A stretch of DNA of 32,506 bases from Planctomycetota bacterium. Lineage in GTDB: Bacteria; Planctomycetota; Planctomycetia; Pirellulales; UBA7805. This document shows, one piece after another, positions 15,301 to 22,754 of this stretch; within the stretch, counting starts at the first letter, position 1; each line of letters starts with the position of its first letter. The stretch covers positions 1 to 32,506 of the forward strand of contig JAIOPX010000291.1 in assembly GCA_021413705.1 (NCBI GenBank), written 5' to 3'. Below the pieces are notes generated by a model that did not search any database, had not been told where the DNA came from, and saw nothing but the letters and a program-made list of their open reading frames with translations. Position numbers and translations under genes: made by a program.

Positions 15301-16566
15301 TCATCGCACATGCTTCCGCGCACCAAATCGATAGACCGTCACTTGGCGGTAGGTATCGCCCGGCTTGAGAATTGGACTGGGAAAATCCGGCTTGTTCGGG
15401 CTGTCCGGGAAGAATTGCGGCTCCAGACACAATGCTGCGTGCTGCTGGTATTTCGTCCCACTCTTGCTCGCGAGCGAGCCGTCGAGATAGTTGCCCGTGT
15501 AAAACTGGACGCCGACCTCGGTGGTGTCGATGTCGAGCGTTCGACCGCTCTTGGGATCATAGACGCTGGCCGCCGGCTGTGGCTTGTCGCTCTTCTTGTC
15601 GCGCAGCACGTAGTTGTGGTCGTAGCCGCCGGGCTCACCCTTGAGCTGGTCGATCCGCTGACCAACCTTTGTCGCTTTGCGGAAGTCGAGCGGGCTCCCT
15701 TCAACCGACTTGAGTTCACCGGTGGGAACGCCCCCATCGCCAAACGCCGCGTAGCGGTCGGATTTCAATTCGACCTCGTGATCGAGGATCGAGCCACTCG
15801 ATTCGCCAGAGAGATTGAAATAGCTGTGATTGGTCAGGCTTAGAGGCGTGGGTTTGTCGGTGGTGGCTTCGTATTCGATCCGCAGGGCATTGTCGTCGGT
15901 CAACACGTAAGTGACTGCGGCGTCAACCTTGCCTGGATAACCTTCGTCGCCGTCTGGACTGGTCAGCGTGAACCTCACTGCCGCGCCATCGGCTGCCTTG
16001 GCAGGTTCGCTCTTCCACACAAGTTTGTCCCATCCCTTCTTACCGCCGTGGAGATGGTTCTTGCCATTGTTGGCGGCCAGCGAATGTTCCTTACCCTCAA
16101 GTTTGAATGAGGCGTTTCCAATCCGATTGCAGTAGCGGCCGATAATGCCGCCAAAGTAAGCCGGGTTGGAACTCTTGCCGTCCCCCTTGAGATAGCCGTC
16201 GAGCGTCTTGAAGCCCAGGACTATGTCGTCCGGCTTGCCATCTTTGTCCGGCACTCGCAGTTCGGTGACGGTGGCGCCCCAGTTGGTGATCTTGGCCTCC
16301 AGGCCGTGCTTGTTGGTCAGCGTGTAGAGAAACACTTCCTGGCCGTCGGCTTTTCCCCATGTTTCGCGAGTCACGCCTGATTTCTCCTTGGTCGGTAGTT
16401 GCTGAGGGGCAGAATCGTCGAGTGATTTTGCCGTCGTATTGCTGGCGGGTTGTTGAGTCGTCGCTGTTGGTGCCTTTGTTCCTTCGACATCGCATCCAAC
16501 CAGGCAAACAATGCTGCTGATCAGGCAGCCTCCAAACGACGATGTTATGCTCATGCCGCGTTTCAT
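15301..16566 (-). CDS. galM: Aldose 1-epimerase (mutarotase), predicted lipoprotein
   Basis: 421 residues. It should interconvert alpha and beta anomers of aldoses such as galactose or glucose. Family motifs are present in order: GRYCNRIGNASF, NHLHGG with a catalytic His, LTNHSYFNL with the second His, and CLEPQFFPDSPN with the catalytic Glu. Unlike the usual 340-residue cytoplasmic enzyme, it begins with a lipoprotein signal ending LVGC (22-25), followed by a 40-residue Thr/Ser/Gln-rich linker, so it probably works in the periplasm or on the outer membrane. AAGGCG precedes the ATG. It is divergent from the HD-domain gene, and a candidate promoter lies at 16633-16603. Confidence 0.93.
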   Translation of the reverse strand: MKRGMSITSSFGGCLISSIVCLVGCDVEGTKAPTATTQQPASNTTAKSLDDSAPQQLPTKEKSGVTRETWGKADGQEVFLYTLTNKHGLEAKITNWGATVTELRVPDKDGKPDDIVLGFKTLDGYLKGDGKSSNPAYFGGIIGRYCNRIGNASFKLEGKEHSLAANNGKNHLHGGKKGWDKLVWKSEPAKAADGAAVRFTLTSPDGDEGYPGKVDAAVTYVLTDDNALRIEYEATTDKPTPLSLTNHSYFNLSGESSGSILDHEVELKSDRYAAFGDGGVPTGELKSVEGSPLDFRKATKVGQRIDQLKGEPGGYDHNYVLRDKKSDKPQPAASVYDPKSGRTLDIDTTEVGVQFYTGNYLDGSLASKSGTKYQQHAALCLEPQFFPDSPNKPDFPSPILKPGDTYRQVTVYRFGARKHVR

Positions 16567-16602
16567 GGTGGTCGCCTTATGCTGAGGAGCGGATGGTTTT
16601 AA

Positions 16603-16633
16603 GTATTACGGGCGATAAGAGGTCGAACGTCAA
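16603..16633 (-). promoter_or_regulatory. Candidate promoter of the aldose 1-epimerase gene
   Basis: On the minus strand, TTGACG (16633-16628) is followed after 19 bases by TAATAC (16608-16603), or after 18 if AATACT is read as the -10 box. Predicted transcription would start near 16596 and leave a leader of about 30 bases before the ATG at 16566. Confidence 0.4.
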
Positions 16634-16649
16634 GGGCCGAATCGTTCGT

Positions 16650-16679
16650 TTGTCTTTCACCCCCATACGCTCCTATACT
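16650..16679 (+). promoter_or_regulatory. Candidate promoter of the HD-domain and ferredoxin genes
   Basis: TTGTCT (16650-16655) and TATACT (16674-16679) are 18 bases apart on the plus strand. A start near 16686 would give a leader of about 40 bases. It diverges from the candidate promoter of the epimerase gene 17 bases away. Confidence 0.4.
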
Positions 16680-16724
16680 TGAAACGGAGAACGCACCCAG
16701 GTTTCTGCCTCTAGCAATGCCGCC

Positions 16725-17426
16725 ATGCACACCGATCGCCAGCGCCGACAGATTGCCGAAGAGGCCGCCCGGCTGCTGATCACGCGCCGGGAGACGGAAT
16801 ATCTCCGGGCCAAGATGCGGGCCGCCCGGCAAATCTGCCAGGGTCCGCTGGTGCCCGACGAACTCCCCAGCAACGCCGAAATCCTGCAATACGTCGAAGC
16901 GCTGGCCGACGGCGGGGCAGAGGCGATTTTGCCGCTGCATTCCCCCGTGGCCGACAATTTCGATCGATTCCATTTCTATGCCATGCTTCTGGAGCCCCTG
17001 GAGAAGGTGATCCAGAATGGCGAAAAGCATCCTGAAGGAGACGCCCTTTATCACAGTCTTCAGGTGTTTGAGCTGGCGCGCGATCGGTTGCCCTACGACG
17101 AAGATTTTTTGCTGGCGGCCTTGTTGCACGATGTTGGCAAGGCGATCGACCCGCGCGACCATGTGGCGGCCGGTCTGGCGGCGCTGGATGGGTTTATCTC
17201 GCCGCGCACGGCCTGGCTGATCGGGCACCACAGCGAAGCCAACCAACTGCGCCGTGGCACGCTTGGTCTGCGGGCTCGCAAACGGTTGGAGGCCAACGAG
17301 AGTTTTGAGGAATTGATGCATCTAAGCGACTGCGACCGCGAAGGCCGCCAGCGTGGAATGGTGGTGCCGGACGTGGAGGATGCTCTGCAATACATTCGCG
17401 ATTTGGACGCTGCTCACGGAGATTGA
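16725..17426 (+). CDS. HD-domain metal-dependent phosphohydrolase-like protein
   Basis: 233 residues. The HD superfamily pattern is clear: His110 (ALYHSLQ), His135-Asp136 in LLHDVGKAIDPRDH, His146, His168-His169 in IGHHSE, and Asp202 in LSDCD. Such proteins bind two metals and usually cleave phosphate esters of nucleotides or cyclic nucleotides. The N-terminal 100 residues are helical, with no recognised domain. The arrangement recalls HD regions of tRNA nucleotidyltransferases, but no nucleotidyltransferase motif is present. The ferredoxin gene follows after 21 bases, so they are probably co-transcribed. No strong Shine-Dalgarno sequence precedes ATG 16725. The substrate is unknown. Confidence 0.8.
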   Translation: MHTDRQRRQIAEEAARLLITRRETEYLRAKMRAARQICQGPLVPDELPSNAEILQYVEALADGGAEAILPLHSPVADNFDRFHFYAMLLEPLEKVIQNGEKHPEGDALYHSLQVFELARDRLPYDEDFLLAALLHDVGKAIDPRDHVAAGLAALDGFISPRTAWLIGHHSEANQLRRGTLGLRARKRLEANESFEELMHLSDCDREGRQRGMVVPDVEDALQYIRDLDAAHGD

Positions 17427-17447
17427 TAACTCTCAAAGGAGTCGGCC

Positions 17448-17741
17448 ATGACCCATGTTGTTGCTCAGCCCTGTTTTGACTGCAAGTACACGGATTGCGT
17501 CGTGGTCTGCCCAGTCGAATGTTTCTACGAAGGAGAGCAGATGCTCTACATCCACCCGGACGAGTGCATCGACTGCGAAGCCTGCGTGCCGGAATGCCCG
17601 GTCGAGGCGATCTTCCTCGAAGATAATCTGCCGGAGGCTTGGAAGGACTTCACTCCGCTCAACGCTGAAATGTGCAAGGCCAGCCCCAACATCAGCGAGA
17701 AGATCGACGCGCTGGAAGGCCAGGCCTGCGAGAAGAAGTGA
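17448..17741 (+). CDS. fdxA: 7Fe-type ferredoxin (FdxA-like)
   Basis: 97 residues, with AAAGGAG nine bases before the ATG. Cysteine spacing matches Azotobacter ferredoxin I shifted by one: C9, C12, C17, C21-P and C25 in the first half, then [19 protein letters not shown] in the second. In that family, the first, third and last cysteines hold a [3Fe-4S] cluster and the others hold a [4Fe-4S] cluster, so this should be a low-potential electron carrier in the cytoplasm. The C-terminal 40 residues resemble the family extension. It is probably co-transcribed with the HD-domain gene. It ends 11 bases from the convergent oxidoreductase gene, and I see no terminator between them. Confidence 0.93.
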   Translation: MTHVVAQPCFDCKYTDCVVVCPVECFYEGEQMLYIHPDECIDCEACVPECPVEAIFLEDNLPEAWKDFTPLNAEMCKASPNISEKIDALEGQACEKK

Positions 17742-17752
17742 ATCGCAGGAGT

Positions 17753-18964
17753 TCAACCCAACACTATCGGCTCGAAGGTTGACTTCACCTCTACTCGTTT
17801 TCCCGTCGCCTGCGATTGATGGGCGGCGGCGATCACATCGGCCACATGGGCCGCATGCGGAGCGGTGAAACGAGGCTTCGCACCGGTGGCCAGCATCTCG
17901 GCCATCTTGGCAGCGCCGCATTGCCACTCATAGCCTCCAGCATCCGTGGCAAAGCGTTTCAGCTTTCCGCCGCTCTCGCGCGTTGCCAGGTCGACGCCGT
18001 GCGGCGCCCAGTCATAGCCGGCCAGGTGCATGGTACCCTGGCTGCCGATAATTGACAGGGTGTGATGCGCCTGATCGGTGTCGCTATGCTCCTTGGCGTA
18101 GTAGAAATTGAACCCGCATTGAATGTGCGACATCGTACCGCCTCCATGGTCGATGATCAGCATCGCGTTGTCCTCCGCCGCGACACGAATCTGCCCCCGC
18201 CCCGCGATCGTGCGCGTGGGTGTAACCACGCTCGTCATCGCAACCACAGCTTTGGCGGGCTCCAACAGGCCCGTGAGCGTGGCGATGTTGTACACACCCA
18301 GGTCAAACAGGCTGCCGCCGTCCCGATCGTAGAAAAACGAAGACCACGAGGGGCCAAGATGTCCGTACGAAGCATGGGCGGCCGAGATGCGTCCCAGCTT
18401 CCCCTCGCGAATCGCCTGGGCCATGAAGGCAAATTGCGGACTGGCCACCACCGTAGGAGCGCCAAGAATCCGCACTCCCTTCTCCTTGGCCAGTTCCAGC
18501 AGCGACGAAGCTTCGTCGTGGCTGATACCCAGCGGCTTCTCGCTCCACACATGCTTGCCGGCCAATAGCGCCTGGCGATTGATCTGAAAATGTTGCTGCA
18601 TGTCGGTCAGATTGACCAGCAGATCAAACGGAGGTCCAGCGAGCAACTTGTCGATGTGGGGAAAATGATGCGGCGCACTCAGCTTTCTGGCCGCCGCCTC
18701 TGCCCGTTGCGGAATGATGTCGCAGGTACTCACCAGTTCGATATAAGGCGAGGCGAGCAGCGTAGGAAAATAGCTCTTGGTGACATTCCCGCAGCCGATC
18801 ACCGCCACCCTGACCTTGCGATCGCGAATCAGCCCCCCTCCCCTCTCGGCCGCAGGGGCGGCGGAAGCCAGCGCGCCGGCAACATGGATCGCGGACACCG
18901 CCGTCCCAACGGTCACGGTGTCTTTGATAAAATCACGCCGGGTGAGATCTGGTGAATCGTTCAT
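17753..18964 (-). CDS. Gfo/Idh/MocA family oxidoreductase, Tat-exported
   Basis: 403 residues. A twin-arginine signal (TRRDFIK, Arg9-Arg10, then a hydrophobic stretch ending near ASAAPAA) predicts export of a folded, cofactor-loaded enzyme. The NAD(P)-binding Rossmann motif is VRVAVIGCGNVTKSYFPTLL (51-70), and the family motif SEKPLGIS (141-148) contains the usual catalytic-region Lys. The C-terminal part fits the family's beta-sheet substrate domain. Members oxidise or reduce sugars and related polyols. Planctomycetes carry many exported copies, thought to act on sugar derivatives. The substrate is unknown. It stands alone, with a palindromic repeat 13 bases upstream of its start. Confidence 0.9.
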   Translation of the reverse strand: MNDSPDLTRRDFIKDTVTVGTAVSAIHVAGALASAAPAAERGGGLIRDRKVRVAVIGCGNVTKSYFPTLLASPYIELVSTCDIIPQRAEAAARKLSAPHHFPHIDKLLAGPPFDLLVNLTDMQQHFQINRQALLAGKHVWSEKPLGISHDEASSLLELAKEKGVRILGAPTVVASPQFAFMAQAIREGKLGRISAAHASYGHLGPSWSSFFYDRDGGSLFDLGVYNIATLTGLLEPAKAVVAMTSVVTPTRTIAGRGQIRVAAEDNAMLIIDHGGGTMSHIQCGFNFYYAKEHSDTDQAHHTLSIIGSQGTMHLAGYDWAPHGVDLATRESGGKLKRFATDAGGYEWQCGAAKMAEMLATGAKPRFTAPHAAHVADVIAAAHQSQATGKRVEVKSTFEPIVLG

Positions 18965-18976
18965 GGTGGTTAAAGT

Positions 18977-19001
18977 AGGGCCGCCTTGCCGAGGCGGACC
19001 T
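18977..19001. repeat. Palindromic repeat, copy B
   Basis: AGGGCCGCCT-TGCCG-AGGCGGACCT is the same element as copy A at 14887-14911, with one stem mismatch. It lies directly upstream of the oxidoreductase gene, so it may be in its leader. Confidence 0.7.
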
Positions 19002-19161
19002 TTTGCTCACGCCCTATGCCACAACCCAGCGCCAATCTGAAATCCAGCCCGACAACCCCTACGGCATGGAGTGCCAAATACGGGCTCACAACGGCACCCC
19101 GGCAGCCAATTCGCGTTCGTAATTTGCCTGCGAATATACGTCCGTCACGTTACCACACCAG

Positions 19162-19209
19162 GTGGCTGAATTCAATCGGCAGAATCAGCCACTTCACGAT
19201 TTCCGTGAA
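19162..19209 (-). terminator. Tandem hairpins downstream of the KimA-like gene
   Basis: Read on the minus strand, seven bases after the stop codon, TTCACG-GAAAT-CGTGAA (19209-19193) is followed at once by an 11-bp stem with one bulge, GTGGCTGATTC against GAATTCAGCCAC (19192-19162). No T run follows, so this may be a rho-independent-like end without a U tract, an RNA-stabilising structure or a repeat. Confidence 0.4.
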
Positions 19210-19215
19210 TCCATT

Positions 19216-21831
19216 CTAAAACCCTCTGGCGACGAAGATCGGGCACGGCGACTCGCGCAGTAGAAGCTCGACCAGCGCATCGCGCTCGAGCGATGACTGC
19301 TGCGGATTGGCTCCCTGCACGACGATCAAGTCGTACTCTCCCTCCGCAATGAGCTGCAACACATCGGCGGCGGCGGCCGGCGCCTGAAGGACGTGGATTT
19401 CCCGGCCAATCTGCGCAGCCTGCGCCACATCGTGGGCCAGAGTGCTAGGGGGCGCAGCGTGTCCATCGGCCTGCGGCGCGCTCGACGTCACGGAAACCAG
19501 ATCGAGTACCACCGCCGGGTCGAGCATCGTGAGCACGTCCAGAAACAGATCGCTGGCGCTCAGTCCGCCGTCGTGAATCATCAACACGCCTTTGACGCCA
19601 ACTCCCGCGGCCCGCAAGTCGGCCACGCTCCGGGCTCGCCTTTCCGTGACCTTGGGTATCCGGTTACCGCCGGCGATATCGAGCGAGACGTCGCGTTGTC
19701 GGCTGAGGATTCGCACGGTCAACGGCGCCGTATGTCCGGCACATAGATTGACCCAGAAGAACGATATCTGGTCGAACTGCTCGTCGGCGGTGAACTTGTT
19801 CGACCCCCCGACGATCAACTCTTGAACCTGCAATTCCTGGGCGGTTTTCAGCACGGCATGCAGCGGATTGTTCGTCGGCACAATCAACGGCACCAGGCGG
19901 ATGCCTGCCAGTTCGGCTCGCTCGACCACCGCGGTCATCAGCCGTTGGTCGTAGGTGTCGAGATCCTGGTTCTCGTTCGGGCCTCCTTCGGACAGCATGG
20001 TCTTGGCGGTCATCACCACCAGGTCGGTCGTGGCCGGGTCGGTCTCGGCCAGCGCTGTTTCCAACATGAACAGGTTCTGCGGCGAGCGAATCGCCACCAA
20101 CTTGCGGTAGGGATGAGTCAGCCCCAGGCTGGCTGGCGTCGGCTCCTGCGTCAGTTCCTGGTTGAACTGCTCGATATGCTCGTGGGCCTCGCCGCGACGC
20201 CGCTTATGATGGTAGCGCTCGGAAAGGACGAACACGATCATGAACCCGGCCGTAAAGGTCAACCCGGCCACGGTGGCCACTTCCTTGGTCAGGAAGTTGA
20301 GTACGGCGGTGGTCAGTAGCACCAGCAGAATCAGCCCCAAGCCGATGGGCACTTCATATTTGCCGACGCGAACATTCAGCGGCACCTTGAACTCGCGGGG
20401 GCGCGGATCCTTGAACCGCAGCACCACCATCGCCAGCGCCTGAAACACAAAGCTCCAGACGACGCCGAAGGCATAGGCCTCCCCCAAGAGCAACATGCTG
20501 CCCCCGCTGATGACGATCGTCAGGAGTTGCAGCCCCACAATCAAATAGAGCAGCCGGTAGGCGGTGCCATATTTTCGATGCGGCCGGAGGAACCAGCTTG
20601 TCAGCACACCGTCCTCCGCCACGCGGTGCAGCACGCCGTTGGAGCCGATGATGGCCGTGTTGACGGCGCCGGAGAGCAGCAGGAAGCCGACCAGCACGAC
20701 GAAGGCATTGAGCAGCAGCCGCACCGACGGCCAGCCGATGACGTTCATCGCCAGCCCGCCGATGAGATTATCGGCATAGAGCTTCATGCGCACGTCGTTG
20801 GGAATCAACATCACCGCCAGGAACGAAATGCTGCCGGTCAGCAGCAGGCTGAAGACGAACACCACCAGCGCCGCCTTCTTGAAATTCGGCAGCTTGGGGG
20901 ATTCCACCTCGCGATAGACCTGCGCCAACGTCTCCTCGCCGCTCATGGCCAGAATCGAATGGCCGAAAGCCAGCGCTACCCCGATCAACCCGATAAGGCT
21001 CAGCCAACTGGTCGGGTTGCGCAATGAATCGGCCGCCGAAGCGGGTAACAGCCGGGCGAGAAAGCCCAGCGGATCCACCTGCTCGCCGGTGATCGGATCT
21101 TGCTTGGGCACGAGCATCCCGTTCGGCCCCGCCTCGACCTTGGCATTCAGGTCGGGGGCCAGCGGCACGGAATTGAGCGGGCCATTGATCGCCAGCGTCA
21201 CCAGCCCCCAGCCGATGATGATCGCCCCCATCACGGCGGTCACCCGCATGATCTTGAGCGCCTTGCCGCTCGACTCATGAATGCCGCGGATGTTGAGCCG
21301 GAAAAAATAGAGCGTGATCAAACAGGCGATCAGCACCGACCCCCAGGCGCGGATCGCGGCGGCCACGGCCGGATTGGTGACTTCGAGACTGGGGCTGAGA
21401 ATCTTCAGCGAGTCGAGCCCCAGGCTGATGATGTATTGCCCGGCGCACACGCTGCTGATCGGCCCAGTGAGGATGTAGTCGAACAGCAGGGCGGAGACGG
21501 CCAGCTTGCCCATGAACCCGCCGATGGCGTTCTTGACCACGCGGTAGACGCCGCCGCGGACGAACAGCGAACAACTTTCGACATAGACCAGCCGCACCAC
21601 GGAACTGAACAGCAGCACGCCGACGATGAACCACGGCGCGGCGGGGCCGATGGCCTGCTCGACGATGCCGCCGATGTAGTAGGCCGTGCTGGACATATCG
21701 CACAGCACGACGGCGGCGGTCCGCCAGTAGGAGATGAACGTGAACATCACGCTGCTGACGACAATCACTTGCGTAGCGCGCGCAACCGTACGGCGGGCCG
21801 AGGGCCCGTCCGACCCAGGATCGGTAGACAT
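19216..21831 (-). CDS. APC-fold permease with two USP-like domains (KimA-like potassium transporter candidate)
   Basis: 871 residues. Residues 20-540 carry about 12 membrane helices of the APC superfamily, with LLFDYILTGPISS (115-127), comparable to DYILT in B. subtilis KimA, and AMSGEETLAQVYREVESPKL (295-314) at the KimA-like GVEA region. The cytoplasmic tail has two universal-stress-protein-like domains, about 572-710 and 745-871, the latter ending SPCPIFVAR. KimA has one smaller C-terminal domain, so this protein is longer. The upstream leader holds a ydaO/yuaA-type riboswitch, the element that controls potassium and osmolyte transporters. Together these favour potassium uptake over amino-acid transport, though that is inference. 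No Shine-Dalgarno is visible; a hairpin ends seven bases before ATG. Confidence 0.88.
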   Translation of the reverse strand: MSTDPGSDGPSARRTVARATQVIVVSSVMFTFISYWRTAAVVLCDMSSTAYYIGGIVEQAIGPAAPWFIVGVLLFSSVVRLVYVESCSLFVRGGVYRVVKNAIGGFMGKLAVSALLFDYILTGPISSVCAGQYIISLGLDSLKILSPSLEVTNPAVAAAIRAWGSVLIACLITLYFFRLNIRGIHESSGKALKIMRVTAVMGAIIIGWGLVTLAINGPLNSVPLAPDLNAKVEAGPNGMLVPKQDPITGEQVDPLGFLARLLPASAADSLRNPTSWLSLIGLIGVALAFGHSILAMSGEETLAQVYREVESPKLPNFKKAALVVFVFSLLLTGSISFLAVMLIPNDVRMKLYADNLIGGLAMNVIGWPSVRLLLNAFVVLVGFLLLSGAVNTAIIGSNGVLHRVAEDGVLTSWFLRPHRKYGTAYRLLYLIVGLQLLTIVISGGSMLLLGEAYAFGVVWSFVFQALAMVVLRFKDPRPREFKVPLNVRVGKYEVPIGLGLILLVLLTTAVLNFLTKEVATVAGLTFTAGFMIVFVLSERYHHKRRRGEAHEHIEQFNQELTQEPTPASLGLTHPYRKLVAIRSPQNLFMLETALAETDPATTDLVVMTAKTMLSEGGPNENQDLDTYDQRLMTAVVERAELAGIRLVPLIVPTNNPLHAVLKTAQELQVQELIVGGSNKFTADEQFDQISFFWVNLCAGHTAPLTVRILSRQRDVSLDIAGGNRIPKVTERRARSVADLRAAGVGVKGVLMIHDGGLSASDLFLDVLTMLDPAVVLDLVSVTSSAPQADGHAAPPSTLAHDVAQAAQIGREIHVLQAPAAAADVLQLIAEGEYDLIVVQGANPQQSSLERDALVELLLRESPCPIFVARGF

Positions 21832-21838
21832 AGAAGCA

Positions 21839-21856
21839 AGCCGCGCTTACGCGGCT
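21839..21856 (-). promoter_or_regulatory. Hairpin next to the start codon of the KimA-like gene
   Basis: AGCCGCG-TAAG-CGCGGCT is a perfect 7-bp stem ending seven bases before the ATG, in the place where a ribosome site would be. It may limit translation, serve as the expression platform of the upstream riboswitch, or simply be an intergenic repeat. Confidence 0.45.
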
Positions 21857-21930
21857 CCCTAAAGCAACGGCACTCGTCCGTGCAGAGACGGGTATGCCCT
21901 TTCAAATCAGGTTCGAGAAATGGACCCGAA

Positions 21931-22070
21931 CCGTGCCGACGGGGTTAGCTGACGGGCTAGGGTTTGAAAGTACCCTGGTCCAACGCGGACCTGCGCCCCG
22001 GAGCCGGACACGACCGACTCAGTGGTTCCCCCGTTTCCGCACCGGGAGGCGCGGAATTAGGCTGCACATC
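21931..22070 (-). promoter_or_regulatory. ydaO/yuaA-type c-di-AMP riboswitch
   Basis: The minus-strand leader matches the ydaO/yuaA aptamer. The 3' core CCCGUCAGCUAACCCCGU (21956-21939) is nearly the family consensus. Its CCCCGU pairs with ACGGGG (22034-22029) in ACGGGGGAACCA, the counterpart of ACGGAGGAACC in known members. Between them are a stem GGUCC-GCGUU-GGACC (21991-21977) and AGGGU...ACCCU (21976-21958) directly before the core, as in known members. The central GGGGUGAAUC segment is replaced by GGGGCGCAG. Known members bind c-di-AMP and turn off potassium or osmolyte transport genes. Just beyond lies a GGTTCG/CGAACC hairpin (21932-21910) without a T run. Confidence 0.85.
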
Positions 22071-22079
22071 AAGGGGAGC

Positions 22080-22085
22080 ATTATA
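22080..22085 (-). promoter_or_regulatory. Candidate -10 box upstream of the riboswitch
   Basis: TATAAT on the minus strand (22085-22080) lies about ten bases before the aptamer begins, as expected if the riboswitch transcript starts near 22073. The leader would then be about 240 bases. The -35 region is poor. Confidence 0.45.
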
Positions 22086-22206
22086 AGCACGGGGGGAGGG
22101 GTTGGGTAGAGAGGCAGGAAAACGCGTCTTTGCGGCAACAAGTGAGTATGCACGTCACAGCAATCGTCGTTTCTGGCTGAAATTCGACCAGTTACCTTTG
22201 TTACGG

Positions 22207-22665
22207 CTAGGGAGCCGGCGACTTGCGCATAGCCTTGAGAGCACCCAGTGCGCCGATAAGTCCCCAAGTGGCCGCGGTTGCAGCATGGAATAGTGCCTGA
22301 AAATAGCAGCCGCTGTGAAGAGGTTTCAACACTTGCTGGCCGTCTAGAATGAATCCCAAGCAGCCCAATCCAAGAAATAGCACAACCGAATAGTCCCGAT
22401 GAAAGTTGGACGCTACGGACGTGGCGATTCTCAAAAGCACTCCGGCACCAAGGCCAATGGCTGCGTAGAGAACCAGCATGTCAAAATAATGTCTATTAAG
22501 TGATAGGCCGCCAGCATGGCCACGATCTATGAATGGAAGATTGTCAGGGCTGAACCCATTGACCAAATCGTCACCCACGGTTGCAGCGTTGGAGAGAACG
22601 TAGTAGCCCGCGCCAACCAACGTCGAGATGAGTGGAATCCACATTTTAGTCCAAGTGATTCGCAT
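22207..22665 (-). CDS. Unknown membrane protein, 152 residues
   Basis: ATG 22665 opens a frame with about four hydrophobic segments: IPLISTLVGAGYYVLS near the N-terminus, YFDMLVLYAAIGLGAGVLL, VVLFLGLGCLGFIL and ALFHAATAATWGLIGALGAL near the C-terminus. The remainder is short loops, one with His and Asp residues. I recognise no family. No Shine-Dalgarno sequence is visible. It is the last of five unknown minus-strand genes, 89 bases after the DUF6232-like gene, and lies upstream of the riboswitch-controlled transporter, which appears to have its own promoter. Confidence 0.65.
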   Translation of the reverse strand: MRITWTKMWIPLISTLVGAGYYVLSNAATVGDDLVNGFSPDNLPFIDRGHAGGLSLNRHYFDMLVLYAAIGLGAGVLLRIATSVASNFHRDYSVVLFLGLGCLGFILDGQQVLKPLHSGCYFQALFHAATAATWGLIGALGALKAMRKSPAP

Positions 22666-22754
22666 GACGCAGTTTCGCAGGTCGGTTCCGTAGTCAGGCT
22701 GCTGCCTGACACTTTCTTCGTTTTCGCATTGACAGTTAATAGCCCGATGCTAAT

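Noticed and set aside
21100-21948. 282-residue plus-strand frame over the transporter start and riboswitch
   Set aside because: It is the complement of strongly coding permease and structured leader sequence. The product is rich in His, Arg, Gln and Asp with no domain, typical of antisense GC-rich DNA.
21941-21960. Intergenic repeat containing TTAGCTGACGGGCTAG
   Set aside because: I first took this for another palindrome. Read on the minus strand, it is the conserved core of the ydaO/yuaA aptamer.
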